Below, piece after piece: positions 8,494 through 19,062 of a stretch of DNA of 64,000 nucleotides. Location of the stretch: positions 39,872-103,871 of the forward strand of contig NZ_JAHUWJ010000025.1 in assembly GCF_019219075.1 (NCBI RefSeq), given 5' to 3'. The position numbers were made by a program, and so were the translations under genes. The notes under the pieces were generated by a model, which was not told the DNA's origin, did not search any database, and saw nothing but the letters and a program-made list of their open reading frames with translations. The stretch's first letter is position 1, and every line of letters begins with the position of its first letter. Origin of the DNA: Chitinophaga sp. sic0106 (GTDB lineage Bacteria > Bacteroidota > Bacteroidia > Chitinophagales > Chitinophagaceae).

Positions 8494-9831
8494 ATGTTCA
8501 AAAAAATATTGATTGCTAACCGTGGAGAGATTGCCCTCCGTATTATCCGTACCTGTAAGGAAATGGGTATTAAAACGGTGGCAGTATATTCCACAGCAGA
8601 TAAAGACAGCCTGCACGTGAAGTTTGCAGACGAGGCGGTTTGTATCGGAAAGCCACAGAGCAGCGAGTCGTATCTGAATATCCCTCACCTGATGGCAGCA
8701 GCGGAAATTACCAACGCTGACGCTATCCACCCTGGTTATGGCTTCCTGGCTGAAAATGCCCGTTTCGCTGAAATCTGTGGTGAGCACGGCATTAAATTTA
8801 TTGGCCCTACACCGGAGATGATCCGTAAAATGGGTGATAAAATGACTGCCAAAGAAACCATGATTGCTGCAGGTGTGCCTGTAATTCCAGGTTCAGAAGG
8901 ATTGCTCAAAGATGTTGCAGAAGCTAAAATGCTGGCAAATAAAATGGGCTACCCTGTAATCATGAAAGCTACTGCCGGTGGTGGTGGTAAAGGTATGCGT
9001 GTGGTATGGGTAGAAAGTGAACTGGAGAATGCTTACAATATGGCTAAGAATGAAGCCCGTGCTTCATTTAACAACGACGGTATCTACATGGAGAAATTCG
9101 TGGAGGAACCTCGCCACATTGAAATCCAGGTAGCCGGTGACCAATACGGTAAAGTATGTCACCTTTCTGAAAGGGATTGCTCTATTCAGCGCCGTCACCA
9201 GAAACTGGTAGAAGAATCACCTTCTCCGTTCATGACGCCTGAACTGCGTGAGAAAATGGGTGCTGCCGCTATTGCTGCTGCATCTGCTATCAACTACGAA
9301 AGCGTTGGTACCATCGAGTTCCTGGTGGATAAACACCGTAACTTCTACTTCATGGAAATGAACACCCGTATCCAGGTAGAACACTGTGTAACCGAAGAAG
9401 TAATCAACTTCGATCTGATTAAAGAACAAATCAAAATCGCAGCTGGTATTCCTATCTCCGGTAAAAACTATACACCACAGATGCACGCGATCGAATGCCG
9501 TATCAATGCGGAAGATCCGTACAACGACTTCCGTCCGTCTCCGGGAAGAATCACTACCCTGCATATTCCTGGCGGTCATGGTGTACGTGTGGATTCACAT
9601 ATCTATGCCGGTTACGTTATTCCTCCTTTCTATGATTCCATGGTGGCTAAAATCATTGCGGTGGCTCAAACCCGTGAAGAAGCGATCAATACAATGGAGC
9701 GCGCACTGAGCGAGTTTGTAATCGAAGGTGTTAAAACTACTATTCCTTTCCATCAGCAACTGATGAAGAACGAGGACTTCCGTAAAGGTAACTTTACGAC
9801 TAAGTTTATTGAGTCTTTTAAGATGCAGTAA
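8494..9831 (+). CDS. accC: Biotin carboxylase subunit of acetyl-CoA carboxylase
   Basis: Carboxylates the biotin on AccB using ATP and bicarbonate. The 445-aa length is that of stand-alone AccC. The N-terminal domain opens with KKILIANRGEIALRIIRTC. The ATP-grasp domain has the glycine loop TAGGGGKGMR near residue 163, ERDCSIQRRHQKLVEE with catalytic Glu/Arg residues near 225-240, and EMNTRIQVEH near 288, whose Glu, Asn and Arg coordinate metal and bicarbonate. The C-terminal domain includes IECRINAEDP. It closes the efp-accB-accC unit, with a terminator 20 bp beyond the stop codon. Confidence 0.96.
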   Translation: MFKKILIANRGEIALRIIRTCKEMGIKTVAVYSTADKDSLHVKFADEAVCIGKPQSSESYLNIPHLMAAAEITNADAIHPGYGFLAENARFAEICGEHGIKFIGPTPEMIRKMGDKMTAKETMIAAGVPVIPGSEGLLKDVAEAKMLANKMGYPVIMKATAGGGGKGMRVVWVESELENAYNMAKNEARASFNNDGIYMEKFVEEPRHIEIQVAGDQYGKVCHLSERDCSIQRRHQKLVEESPSPFMTPELREKMGAAAIAAASAINYESVGTIEFLVDKHRNFYFMEMNTRIQVEHCVTEEVINFDLIKEQIKIAAGIPISGKNYTPQMHAIECRINAEDPYNDFRPSPGRITTLHIPGGHGVRVDSHIYAGYVIPPFYDSMVAKIIAVAQTREEAINTMERALSEFVIEGVKTTIPFHQQLMKNEDFRKGNFTTKFIESFKMQ

Positions 9832-9851
9832 GGAAAGCAACTAAATTATCC

Positions 9852-9883
9852 AGCTCCTGATTTAATAGTCAGGAGCTTTTTTT
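9852..9883 (+). terminator. Terminator after accC
   Basis: Stem of 9 bp (9852-9860 with 9869-9877), 8-nt loop, followed by a run of seven T. Confidence 0.9.
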
Positions 9884-9934
9884 ATTGCCTATATTATCGG
9901 CAGTCAATATTCAATAATAATTATCTCTTGTTTT

Positions 9935-10840
9935 ATGAAATCTTTTCTCTTGCCTTTGCTGTGCGTGTTCTCTTTGTTGTCCCAGGCTCAAACACCAAAC
10001 TTAGATATCACGAATGGTACACCCGGTTTATTATTACACAACACTTATGATGACCTACTCCCGGCAGGTACCATCCAGTTCAAAATGGCTGGAACTGAAG
10101 TTGGTCGTATTGAAAGTTTCAGAGATGTTGCAGCAGGACGTTTATCCTCCATCAGATTTTACACCAGAACCGGCAACGGTACACCCGAGGTAATGCGTTT
10201 GAACTACAATGGGAACGTTGGTATTGGTACCACTAATCCGGCTGCCGGCCTGGAGGTGAAAACGGTAGGATTTCTGGAAAACGATGTCAGAGCTGCGGCT
10301 ATACTTGGAAATTCCTGGAACGACTGGACTTTCTTTGGGGGGACCAACGGGGGCCGTATCCGAGGAAGTAACGAAGGCTACCTGATCCTGGAATCAGCGG
10401 ATCAGGGAACAGAAAGAATTATAGGACTTAACAGGTTTTCCTCCGGAAATGTGATTATAGCTACAGGAGGCGGAAATGTGGGTATAGGCACTGCTGCTCC
10501 TGATTCCAAACTAGCTGTAAAAGGTACTATCACCGCGCAAAAAGTAAAAGTTACTGCTACTGGCTGGGCTGATTATGTATTTGAAGATACTTATAAGCTG
10601 CCTACACTCACAGAACTGGCAGCTTATCTGAAGGAGCATAAACATCTCCCGGAAATGCCTTCAGCAGCAGATATAGAAAAAAACCAACTGGATGTAGGAG
10701 AGAATCAGACCATTCTGGTAAAAAAGGTGGAGGAATTGACATTGTACATCCTGCAGCTCAATGAAAGGCTATCTGAACAAAATAAGCTCCTGATGCAGCA
10801 AGCAGGAGAATTGAATGCTTTGAAACAACGGATAAAATAG
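9935..10840 (+). CDS. Secreted protein with fibre-like repeats and conserved C-terminal module
   Basis: Unknown role. The 301 aa begin with a signal peptide (MKSFLLPLLCVFSLLSQAQ). Two copies of the short motif NVGIGTxxP occur near residues 92 and 184, each followed by a KLAVKG- or GLEVKT-like strand; such motifs are common in tail-fibre-like and surface-adhesin-like proteins of Bacteroidota. The C-terminal 100 residues carry a module seen widely in this phylum (GWADYVFEDTYKLPTL then EYLKEHKHLPEMPSA-like text), ending in a coiled coil of about 40 residues that could trimerise the protein. The S74 chaperone-peptidase residues of phage tail spikes are not apparent. There is no phage context, so I treat it as a surface protein. 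Confidence 0.7.
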   Translation: MKSFLLPLLCVFSLLSQAQTPNLDITNGTPGLLLHNTYDDLLPAGTIQFKMAGTEVGRIESFRDVAAGRLSSIRFYTRTGNGTPEVMRLNYNGNVGIGTTNPAAGLEVKTVGFLENDVRAAAILGNSWNDWTFFGGTNGGRIRGSNEGYLILESADQGTERIIGLNRFSSGNVIIATGGGNVGIGTAAPDSKLAVKGTITAQKVKVTATGWADYVFEDTYKLPTLTELAAYLKEHKHLPEMPSAADIEKNQLDVGENQTILVKKVEELTLYILQLNERLSEQNKLLMQQAGELNALKQRIK

Positions 10841-10872
10841 AGGGTGCTGAATATCCGGTGGCTGTAAAAACC

Positions 10873-10898
10873 AATGGGTCGCCATACGGCGACCCATT
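10873..10898. terminator. Bidirectional terminator between convergent genes
   Basis: Perfect 11-bp stem (10873-10883 with 10888-10898), loop ATAC. The T-tract lies on the minus-strand side, serving mainly the gene at 10924-11589. Confidence 0.75.
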
Positions 10899-10923
10899 GA
10901 CCATTGAATAGCAACTTAAATAA

Positions 10924-11589
10924 TTACTTTGCCGTGTTACCAGCTGCTTTGTCGTCTTTCTGAAAATCCTTCTTAGATCCTTTGCGATAGCCGGGTTTGT
11001 GATGTTTTCCCTTGTTATCAGCCATTGCCTGATACTGCTGATATTGTTCAGCGGAGAGTACAGATTTGACCTGCGCATCTTTTTCCTGATGCAGGGATTT
11101 TAATTTAGCCAATTGATCTTGTTTGGCAGCGGTGCTGTCTTGTTTAATTGCTTTTGCTTTAGACTTGAAATCCTTGTGGATAGCCTGCATTTTGGCTGTC
11201 TGGTCGTCCGAGAGATTCAGGGAAGCTAACGCTTTTTTGCCCCTGGTGCTGTCGCTGCGATGCATGTTTTTCTGGTGCATATCCGCCATTTTATGTTTCA
11301 TGGCAGTGTGTTGCTGTTCCCATTTGGCAGCCTGGTCGGGGGTAAGCACCGATTTTACCTTTGCTTCCCTCGCATTGCTGAGTTCCTGCATTTTGGATTT
11401 TTTGTCGGCAGCGGAAAGACTTTCGTTCTTGCGTACCTGTTGGGCATCCTGCATGAAGGATTTGTTTATGTCTTTCAGCTTTGTTTGCTGTTCTGAAGTC
11501 AGGTTTAATTGCTTAATCCTGCTGGAATCCTGTGCCATGGCGGGAATAGCGGCAGCCATAAAGCAGATCATTAGTAAGTTCTTAAGCAT
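10924..11589 (-). CDS. Periplasmic Spy/CpxP-like protein with internal duplication
   Basis: Exported 221-aa protein with signal peptide MLKNLLMICFMAAAIPAMA. Two repeats of about 65 residues are visible: residues 27-92 (LNLTSEQQTKLKDI to KVKSVLTPDQAAKWEQ) and 122-190 (LNLSDDQTAKMQAI to QVKSVLSAEQYQQYQ). Each holds an LTxxQ-type motif as in the Spy/CpxP chaperone family and the Bacteroidota DUF4890-like proteins. The C-terminus is a basic, His/Lys-rich tail. Composition is nearly all helix-forming with many Lys and Gln. By family resemblance it could act as a periplasmic chaperone or stress sensor; no regulator is adjacent, so the function is unproven. Confidence 0.75.
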   Translation of the reverse strand: MLKNLLMICFMAAAIPAMAQDSSRIKQLNLTSEQQTKLKDINKSFMQDAQQVRKNESLSAADKKSKMQELSNAREAKVKSVLTPDQAAKWEQQHTAMKHKMADMHQKNMHRSDSTRGKKALASLNLSDDQTAKMQAIHKDFKSKAKAIKQDSTAAKQDQLAKLKSLHQEKDAQVKSVLSAEQYQQYQAMADNKGKHHKPGYRKGSKKDFQKDDKAAGNTAK

Positions 11590-11741
11590 ATTGGTTGTTT
11601 TAGGATTAGACGCTTAGGTGGTTCCGGGGTTTAAAAGGGAAATATTTAAGATATTTTAAAATTTCGTTAAGGCGAGCACTCCCAGGGTGGGAGGATGGGC
11701 CATGACAGTCCTAGGCATTGACATCTCCCTAAAAAAAATAA

Positions 11742-11765
11742 AGCCCCGGATGAAAATCCGGGGCT
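11742..11765 (-). terminator. Terminator after glutamine synthetase
   Basis: Perfect 10-bp GC-rich stem (11742-11751 with 11756-11765) with a four-base loop, followed on the minus strand by TTTATTTTTTTT. Confidence 0.93.
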
Positions 11766-11793
11766 AATCATACACCAAAACAATCTTACGGTT

Positions 11794-13983
<2,190 letters not shown>

Positions 13984-14453
13984 GCTGTAATTAATTTTAC
14001 ACAAAAGAACATAATAACACCGGTAAATGCAATAAAATTGTTCACTTTAACCAAAAAATTACATTTTGAGTCTAAAAAAGCTACTTATTTTTCCATTTGG
14101 TCAAAAAAAAGATGGTTGTGCAGTGCGAAACTGATAAATTAAAAAATATTTAATATAATAAGCGGTTGCATATCTTATGAGAAAATATTTCTATCTCATA
14201 CCCATGGCAGGTTTCAGCAGGAAAGGAGGTAGAAAAGTATATTATGGATCATATGGGATTTTGCTGCTTCGGATCAAAGAGAGTGCCTTCGGCCCTCTCT
14301 TTGATCCTTGATTTGGAGCGAGCCGCCGGCTCGCTCCAAATCAAGGACATACCAGAAATAAGTGCGCAAAACAGCTATGTTTCACTTTGGCAGTTGTATG
14401 AAAATCATGTAATTTGTAATACCCATTATTCACTCGTTTTATACCTTTTTCGT
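13984..14453. other. Divergent intergenic region between glnN and purL
   Basis: About 470 bp, AT-rich on the glnN side. It contains a weak imperfect repeat (TATGAGA at 14176-14182 with TCTCATA downstream), a near-perfect Shine-Dalgarno sequence at 14222-14230, and the paired hairpins annotated separately. An ATG at 14244 is in frame with purL and would add 70 residues, but those residues match nothing in PurL and mostly encode the hairpins. Clear TTTG/TAnnTTTG promoters are not visible for either gene. Confidence 0.6.
14271..14346. repeat. Tandem hairpin pair upstream of purL
   Basis: Hairpin one: 14271-14283 pairs with 14295-14307 (13 bp), and with one mismatch the stem runs in to a TTC loop. 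Hairpin two: 14306-14324 pairs perfectly with 14328-14346 (19 bp) around the loop GCC. The two share two bases (14306-14307). There is no T-tract, and the location between divergent genes argues against a simple terminator. Confidence 0.75.
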
Positions 14454-16655
14454 ATGCAAACTACCGTAGAAATTGCTGAACAGCTGGGACTTACCGCTGA
14501 CGAGTTTGAAAGAGTTAAATCCACGTTAGGCCGATCCCCGAACTTTACAGAACTAAGCATGTATGCCGCCATGTGGAGCGAACACTGCAGTTATAAAAAT
14601 TCCCTGGTATGGTTAAAGACACTTACGCGAGAAGGTGATCACCTGCCCGTGAAAGCCGGCGATGAGAATGCCGGCCTGGTGGACATCGGCGAAGGCAATG
14701 CCGTAGTATTCAAGATTGAATCGCATAACCACCCTTCCGCCATCGAGCCGTTTCAGGGTGCCGCTACCGGCGTAGGAGGCATTCACCGCGATATATTTAC
14801 CATGGGCGCCCGCCCGATTGCCCTGCTGAACTCCCTGCGTTTCGGAAGCTTCAACAACAATAAATCCAAAGACATTATAAAAGGAGTAGCGGCTGGCATC
14901 AGTCACTATGGAAAAGATTTTGGCGTACCTGCCATCGGCGGTGAAATCTATTTTGAGAGTAACTACCAGAGCAATCCGCTGGTAAACGTCATGAGTGTTG
15001 GTGTCGTGAAAACAGGTCAAACCATTTCTGCTACTGCTTATGGAGATGGAAACCCTGTGTTTATCGTTGGTGGCGTGACCGGCAAAGATGGTATCGGAGG
15101 GGCCGTTTTCGCCTCGGCAGATATCACAGAAGATAGTGCAGAAGACCTGCCGGAAGTACAGCAAAGTAACCCGGTCCTCGGTAAAAAACTCCTGGAAGCA
15201 TGCCTGGAAGTTGCGCCCACCAAAGCGCTCATCGGTATGCAGGACATCGGTGCTGCCGGCATTACCTGCTGTGCCGCTGAAATGAGCGCCAAAGGCGAAC
15301 ATGGTATGATCCTCCAGCTGGATAAGGTGCCTGCCCGCCATCCTAACATGCGTGCCTGGGAAATCCTCCTCAGTGAAAGCCAGGAACGTATGCTCATGGT
15401 AGTTAAAAAGGGCCAGGAGCAAACAGTAATCGACATTTTTACTAAATGGGAGCTGCATTGCGCGCAAATAGGCCATGTTACGGCGGATAAAAACCTGAAA
15501 TGCTACCTCCACGAAACCCTGGAAGCCGATGTGCCGGCAGCTTCACTGGTACCAGGTGGCGGCGCTCCGCAATACCACCGCGCCTATACGGTACCTGCCT
15601 ACTTCGAAAAAATACGACCTTTCGATATTCAGTTTATACCGGACACAAATAATCCGCAGTTTGTAGCTGAAAGAATGATCGCACAGTCCAATATCGCCTC
15701 CAAACGCTGGATCTATAACCAGTACAATGGCGGCACCACGGCTCCAAGCGATGCGGCCATTGTGCCACTCCCGGGTACAGATAAGGCACTGGCGGTTACT
15801 ACCGACTGCAACAGCCGCTACGTTTATGCGGACCCGCACCAGGGGGCTCAGATAGCTGTAGCAGAAGCGGCACGCAACATTGTGTGCTCCGGCGCTGAAC
15901 CGCTGGCCATCTCCAACTGCCTCAACTTTGGTAATCCCTACGATCCGGAAGTGTACTACCAGTTCGTATACGCCCTCAAAGGCATCACGGAAGCCTGCAG
16001 AAAATTTAATACGCCAATCACCGGCGGCAATGTCAGCTTCTATAATCAGTCGCCCGATGGTGCCATTTACCCAACACCGGTTATAGGTATGCTGGGCATC
16101 CTGGAAAACCAGGCGGCATTGCTTACCCAGGGCTTTAAACAGGAAGGCGACCTGATCTACCTGCTCGGTCGCAGCCGTAATGATATCAGCAGCTCTGAAT
16201 ATCTCCACAAAATCATTGGTATTGAATACAGCCCGGTGCCGCACTTTAATATAGAAGAAGAACTACACCTGCAAAGAGCAGTGTCCAAGTTGAATAAAGC
16301 CGGTGTATTGCAGTCAGCCCACGATGTGAGCGAAGGCGGCCTCTTTATCTCCGTATTCGAAAGCGCCATTCCCAACGGTCTTGGCTTCGAGATTCGTACC
16401 AACGATAACTTCCGGACGGATGCCTTCCTCTTCGGAGAAAGCCAGAGCCGCGTGATTGTATCCATTCGTCCTGAGGATAAAGAGAAATTTGATGCGGTGA
16501 TTCATACCATTATTGATGCTACAGATATATCCATACGCGCAGAGAAAATCGGCGTGGTAAAGGGAGATACTATTGTAGTAGATAATGAGGTGTGGGGTAA
16601 GGTAGCCGAATGGAAAAGAATTTATAACACCGCAGTAGAAGAACACCTGAAATAA
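14454..16655 (+). CDS. purL: Phosphoribosylformylglycinamidine synthase subunit PurL (small type)
   Basis: Catalyses the fourth step of purine synthesis, FGAR to FGAM, using ATP and ammonia supplied by a separate PurQ with PurS. The 733 aa and the absence of a C-terminal glutaminase identify the small Bacillus-type PurL rather than the fused 1,200-1,300-aa form. The ATG at 14454 (MQTTVEIAEQLGL) fits the family N-terminus, with the signature SMYAAMWSEHCSYKNS near residues 37-52. FKIESHNHPSAIEPFQGAATG follows near 90, and the second half repeats the fold (FGNPYDPEVYYQF, ITGGNVSFYNQ). purS and purQ are not in the window. An upstream in-frame ATG at 14244 was rejected as the main start. Confidence 0.95.
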   Translation: MQTTVEIAEQLGLTADEFERVKSTLGRSPNFTELSMYAAMWSEHCSYKNSLVWLKTLTREGDHLPVKAGDENAGLVDIGEGNAVVFKIESHNHPSAIEPFQGAATGVGGIHRDIFTMGARPIALLNSLRFGSFNNNKSKDIIKGVAAGISHYGKDFGVPAIGGEIYFESNYQSNPLVNVMSVGVVKTGQTISATAYGDGNPVFIVGGVTGKDGIGGAVFASADITEDSAEDLPEVQQSNPVLGKKLLEACLEVAPTKALIGMQDIGAAGITCCAAEMSAKGEHGMILQLDKVPARHPNMRAWEILLSESQERMLMVVKKGQEQTVIDIFTKWELHCAQIGHVTADKNLKCYLHETLEADVPAASLVPGGGAPQYHRAYTVPAYFEKIRPFDIQFIPDTNNPQFVAERMIAQSNIASKRWIYNQYNGGTTAPSDAAIVPLPGTDKALAVTTDCNSRYVYADPHQGAQIAVAEAARNIVCSGAEPLAISNCLNFGNPYDPEVYYQFVYALKGITEACRKFNTPITGGNVSFYNQSPDGAIYPTPVIGMLGILENQAALLTQGFKQEGDLIYLLGRSRNDISSSEYLHKIIGIEYSPVPHFNIEEELHLQRAVSKLNKAGVLQSAHDVSEGGLFISVFESAIPNGLGFEIRTNDNFRTDAFLFGESQSRVIVSIRPEDKEKFDAVIHTIIDATDISIRAEKIGVVKGDTIVVDNEVWGKVAEWKRIYNTAVEEHLK

Positions 16656-16673
16656 AATAGCTGGTATAAACGA

Positions 16674-16703
16674 AAAAGCCCATCGCAACTGCGATGGGCT
16701 TTT
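16674..16703. terminator. Bidirectional terminator between purL and the TonB-dependent receptor
   Basis: 13-bp stem (16674-16686 with 16691-16703) with loop AACT; A-rich on one side and T-rich on the other, so usable from both directions. Confidence 0.9.
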
Positions 16704-16722
16704 CGTTTATACCGTGATTCAT

Positions 16723-19047
16723 TTAGAACCTGTAATTAAGACCGAGGTTGAATCTCGCGCCGGTACCTTTTATGTAGCTGTCGGTTACCACACGGGACTG
16801 CGCCAGTACCGGGTAGTAGTCAGCATTCAGCAGGTTATCCACTCCTAAACGCAAAGTAGTAGCCTTGTTGAAGTGAAAAGCTGTATACAGGTTTACCAGG
16901 TTGAAACTGCTTACAGGGCCGGTACCGAGGTCCCAATCGCCTTTAGCATTTGTAGTGAAGCGCCGGCGGGTGCCGCTGTAGATATAATACACGCCCAGAT
17001 CCAGTTTTTCACGGATCGGCGAGTAGTTTACGTTTACCGTTGCTTTATCAGGCGTGATGCGACTTCCAGGCAGGTATACCTTCCCGGTAGCCGTTTCTTT
17101 TTTGCCCTCCACATGAGAGTAGGAAGCATTTACCGTCAGGTTAGGCAGGAACTGGTAACCGGCTGTGAATTCAAAACCGGTAATGTGCTCAGGGGCACGC
17201 TCAGGAGTGGCTACCCCGTTGATATCCACCAGACTGCTACCGAGGTTGGAGGTGCTGATAAAGTAAGCGCCGCTGGCATTGAATTTCCCTATGTTACTGT
17301 TGAAGCCCGCCTCGTAGTTGTTGGTGATGATCGCATCTGTTTGGATGGAACCTTTTACACTGGCGCCACCCGGAACATCTTTGGCCAGGCGTAAGGTGCG
17401 TCCGAGGTCGTACAAACTAAAACTCTGGGAGAAGCTGATGAACGGGTTGAAATAATCGAACCTTGTATAACGCAGGCCTGCATTATACGTAAGCGCATCA
17501 TAAGGGAGATTACCACCTTTCACGTTTACGCCACCGGCGTAGTTACCGAATTTAATGGTAGTGAAATCAGGAATGTCGAGTGAAACGTTTTCGTAGCGCG
17601 CGCCAGCCTTCAGCAGGAAATCCTTGAAGATATAGGCCTTCAGCTGTGCATACGGCGCATAGTTTTTCATATCCATTTTAGGAACAAACCTGCGTCCGTC
17701 TACCAATGGTTGTTCGGTTACGTCGTTGAGTACGTCCACACCGTAGGTGATATCACCATTCAGGTTAGGACTGATATTCAACAGGGTATTGAAATTGGCG
17801 CGAATACCTTTTTTTCGGGAGGTGATGGCAGAGTTACCACCGCCTTCGTAGAAGTCAGAATATTCAAAGATGGTATAAAAGTCCTGGTAGTAGATATTCA
17901 CATCCAGGGAGGTATTTCTGAAGAGGTGTTTGTTGGTGTACGTAAGATAGGCGTTGTGGTTATAGGGCGTACCTTGTTTCGCACCTGGCAGAGTACCCAA
18001 TACCCCGATGATTGGGCTTTCACCAAACTTACCGCCAGAGTTGATATAGGTCGAGTTTTGCATGGTGCGGTAGTAGTTATACATCACTTCAATACGGTTG
18101 TTATCGTTGATGTTATAGCCTACTTTGGCAAATGCATTGATGTTCTCGTTTTGAGCGAGGGATTGAAAAGGCGCGATCACTTCGCCTTTAGCGTCTTTGT
18201 AGACACCGGTTTGCTCGTAGGTACCGCTTACCACATAATCGAATTTATGGAGGGTGCCACTGAGTGTTTGTGATACGCGGCCGCCCAGGCTATTGGCAGC
18301 GTTGGTAAGCGATCCGGCGGTGCTTACATCGGTGCTGCCGCTGATTTTTTTATCTGTGGTTGCTTTTTTAGTGATGAAGTTGATGATGCCACCATCGGCG
18401 CCATTGCCATAGATGGCGGTGGCTCCTTTGATGATTTCCACTCTTTCGATGACGGATACGTCGATGCTGCGCATGTCTTTATCGCCATTGCGGAGGGGCG
18501 TGGATTGAGGGATGCCGTCAATCATGATGAGCATGCTGCGGCCCCGGAGGGTTTCCCCCTTTTTAGTGGCCGTGTTGGTTCCCAGGGTAAGGCCTGGTAC
18601 ATTGAGGCCCAGCAACTGGTTAATATCTGTGGTGATGGCGCTTTGTTCCTGCAGTTGTTTGGCAGTGATGATGGTGATGGAGCTAGGCACTGTCCCGATG
18701 GTTTCCTTATTACGACCGGCGGTTACCACTACTTCCCCAAGGCCTACTTTGGCATTGTCGACCTGGAAGTTGACGGTAATATTATCGTTTTTCAGTTCAA
18801 CTTCTTTTTCAATGGTCGTATAGCCGATACCGGTAGCGATCAGTTTGTAGCTGCCTGGCTTCACGTCACGGATGGTGAAGGTGCCGTCGGCCGTGGTGAT
18901 GGCGTGTTTCTGGGTGCCGGCCAGGTATATACGGAGTCCGGGTACGGCATTGCTGGTGCTGTCCTGGATTTTTCCGGTGATATTTTGTGCAGCGAGTTGT
19001 AAGGTCGTGAGTAATAGTGCTATGCTAAAAGAAATGATCCTTTTCAT
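16723..19047 (-). CDS. TonB-dependent receptor with N-terminal carboxypeptidase-like domain
   Basis: Outer-membrane active importer of 774 aa. Signal peptide 1-20 (MKRIISFSIALLLTTLQLAA), a carboxypeptidase-regulatory-like beta-sandwich at about 22-100 (GLRIYLAGTQ, GTFTIRDVKPGSYKL), a plug at about 110-230 (VVVTAGRNKETIGTVPSSI, with IMIDGIPQSTPLRNGDKDM and IEIIKGATAIYGNGADGGII), then a beta-barrel closing with the terminal aromatic FNLGLNYRF. The length and plug resemble siderophore receptors rather than SusC (about 1,000 aa). It follows a PepSY gene by 15 bp on the same strand, a pairing typical of ferric-siderophore uptake in Bacteroidota. The ligand is inferred, not shown. Confidence 0.9.
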   Translation of the reverse strand: MKRIISFSIALLLTTLQLAAQNITGKIQDSTSNAVPGLRIYLAGTQKHAITTADGTFTIRDVKPGSYKLIATGIGYTTIEKEVELKNDNITVNFQVDNAKVGLGEVVVTAGRNKETIGTVPSSITIITAKQLQEQSAITTDINQLLGLNVPGLTLGTNTATKKGETLRGRSMLIMIDGIPQSTPLRNGDKDMRSIDVSVIERVEIIKGATAIYGNGADGGIINFITKKATTDKKISGSTDVSTAGSLTNAANSLGGRVSQTLSGTLHKFDYVVSGTYEQTGVYKDAKGEVIAPFQSLAQNENINAFAKVGYNINDNNRIEVMYNYYRTMQNSTYINSGGKFGESPIIGVLGTLPGAKQGTPYNHNAYLTYTNKHLFRNTSLDVNIYYQDFYTIFEYSDFYEGGGNSAITSRKKGIRANFNTLLNISPNLNGDITYGVDVLNDVTEQPLVDGRRFVPKMDMKNYAPYAQLKAYIFKDFLLKAGARYENVSLDIPDFTTIKFGNYAGGVNVKGGNLPYDALTYNAGLRYTRFDYFNPFISFSQSFSLYDLGRTLRLAKDVPGGASVKGSIQTDAIITNNYEAGFNSNIGKFNASGAYFISTSNLGSSLVDINGVATPERAPEHITGFEFTAGYQFLPNLTVNASYSHVEGKKETATGKVYLPGSRITPDKATVNVNYSPIREKLDLGVYYIYSGTRRRFTTNAKGDWDLGTGPVSSFNLVNLYTAFHFNKATTLRLGVDNLLNADYYPVLAQSRVVTDSYIKGTGARFNLGLNYRF

Positions 19048-19062
19048 TTGTATTCCAGTTAA

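Noticed and set aside
14244..14453. N-terminal extension of PurL from the upstream ATG
   Set aside because: The residues encode hairpin sequence, match no PurL N-terminus, and the family start MQTTVEIAE fits the ATG at 14454.
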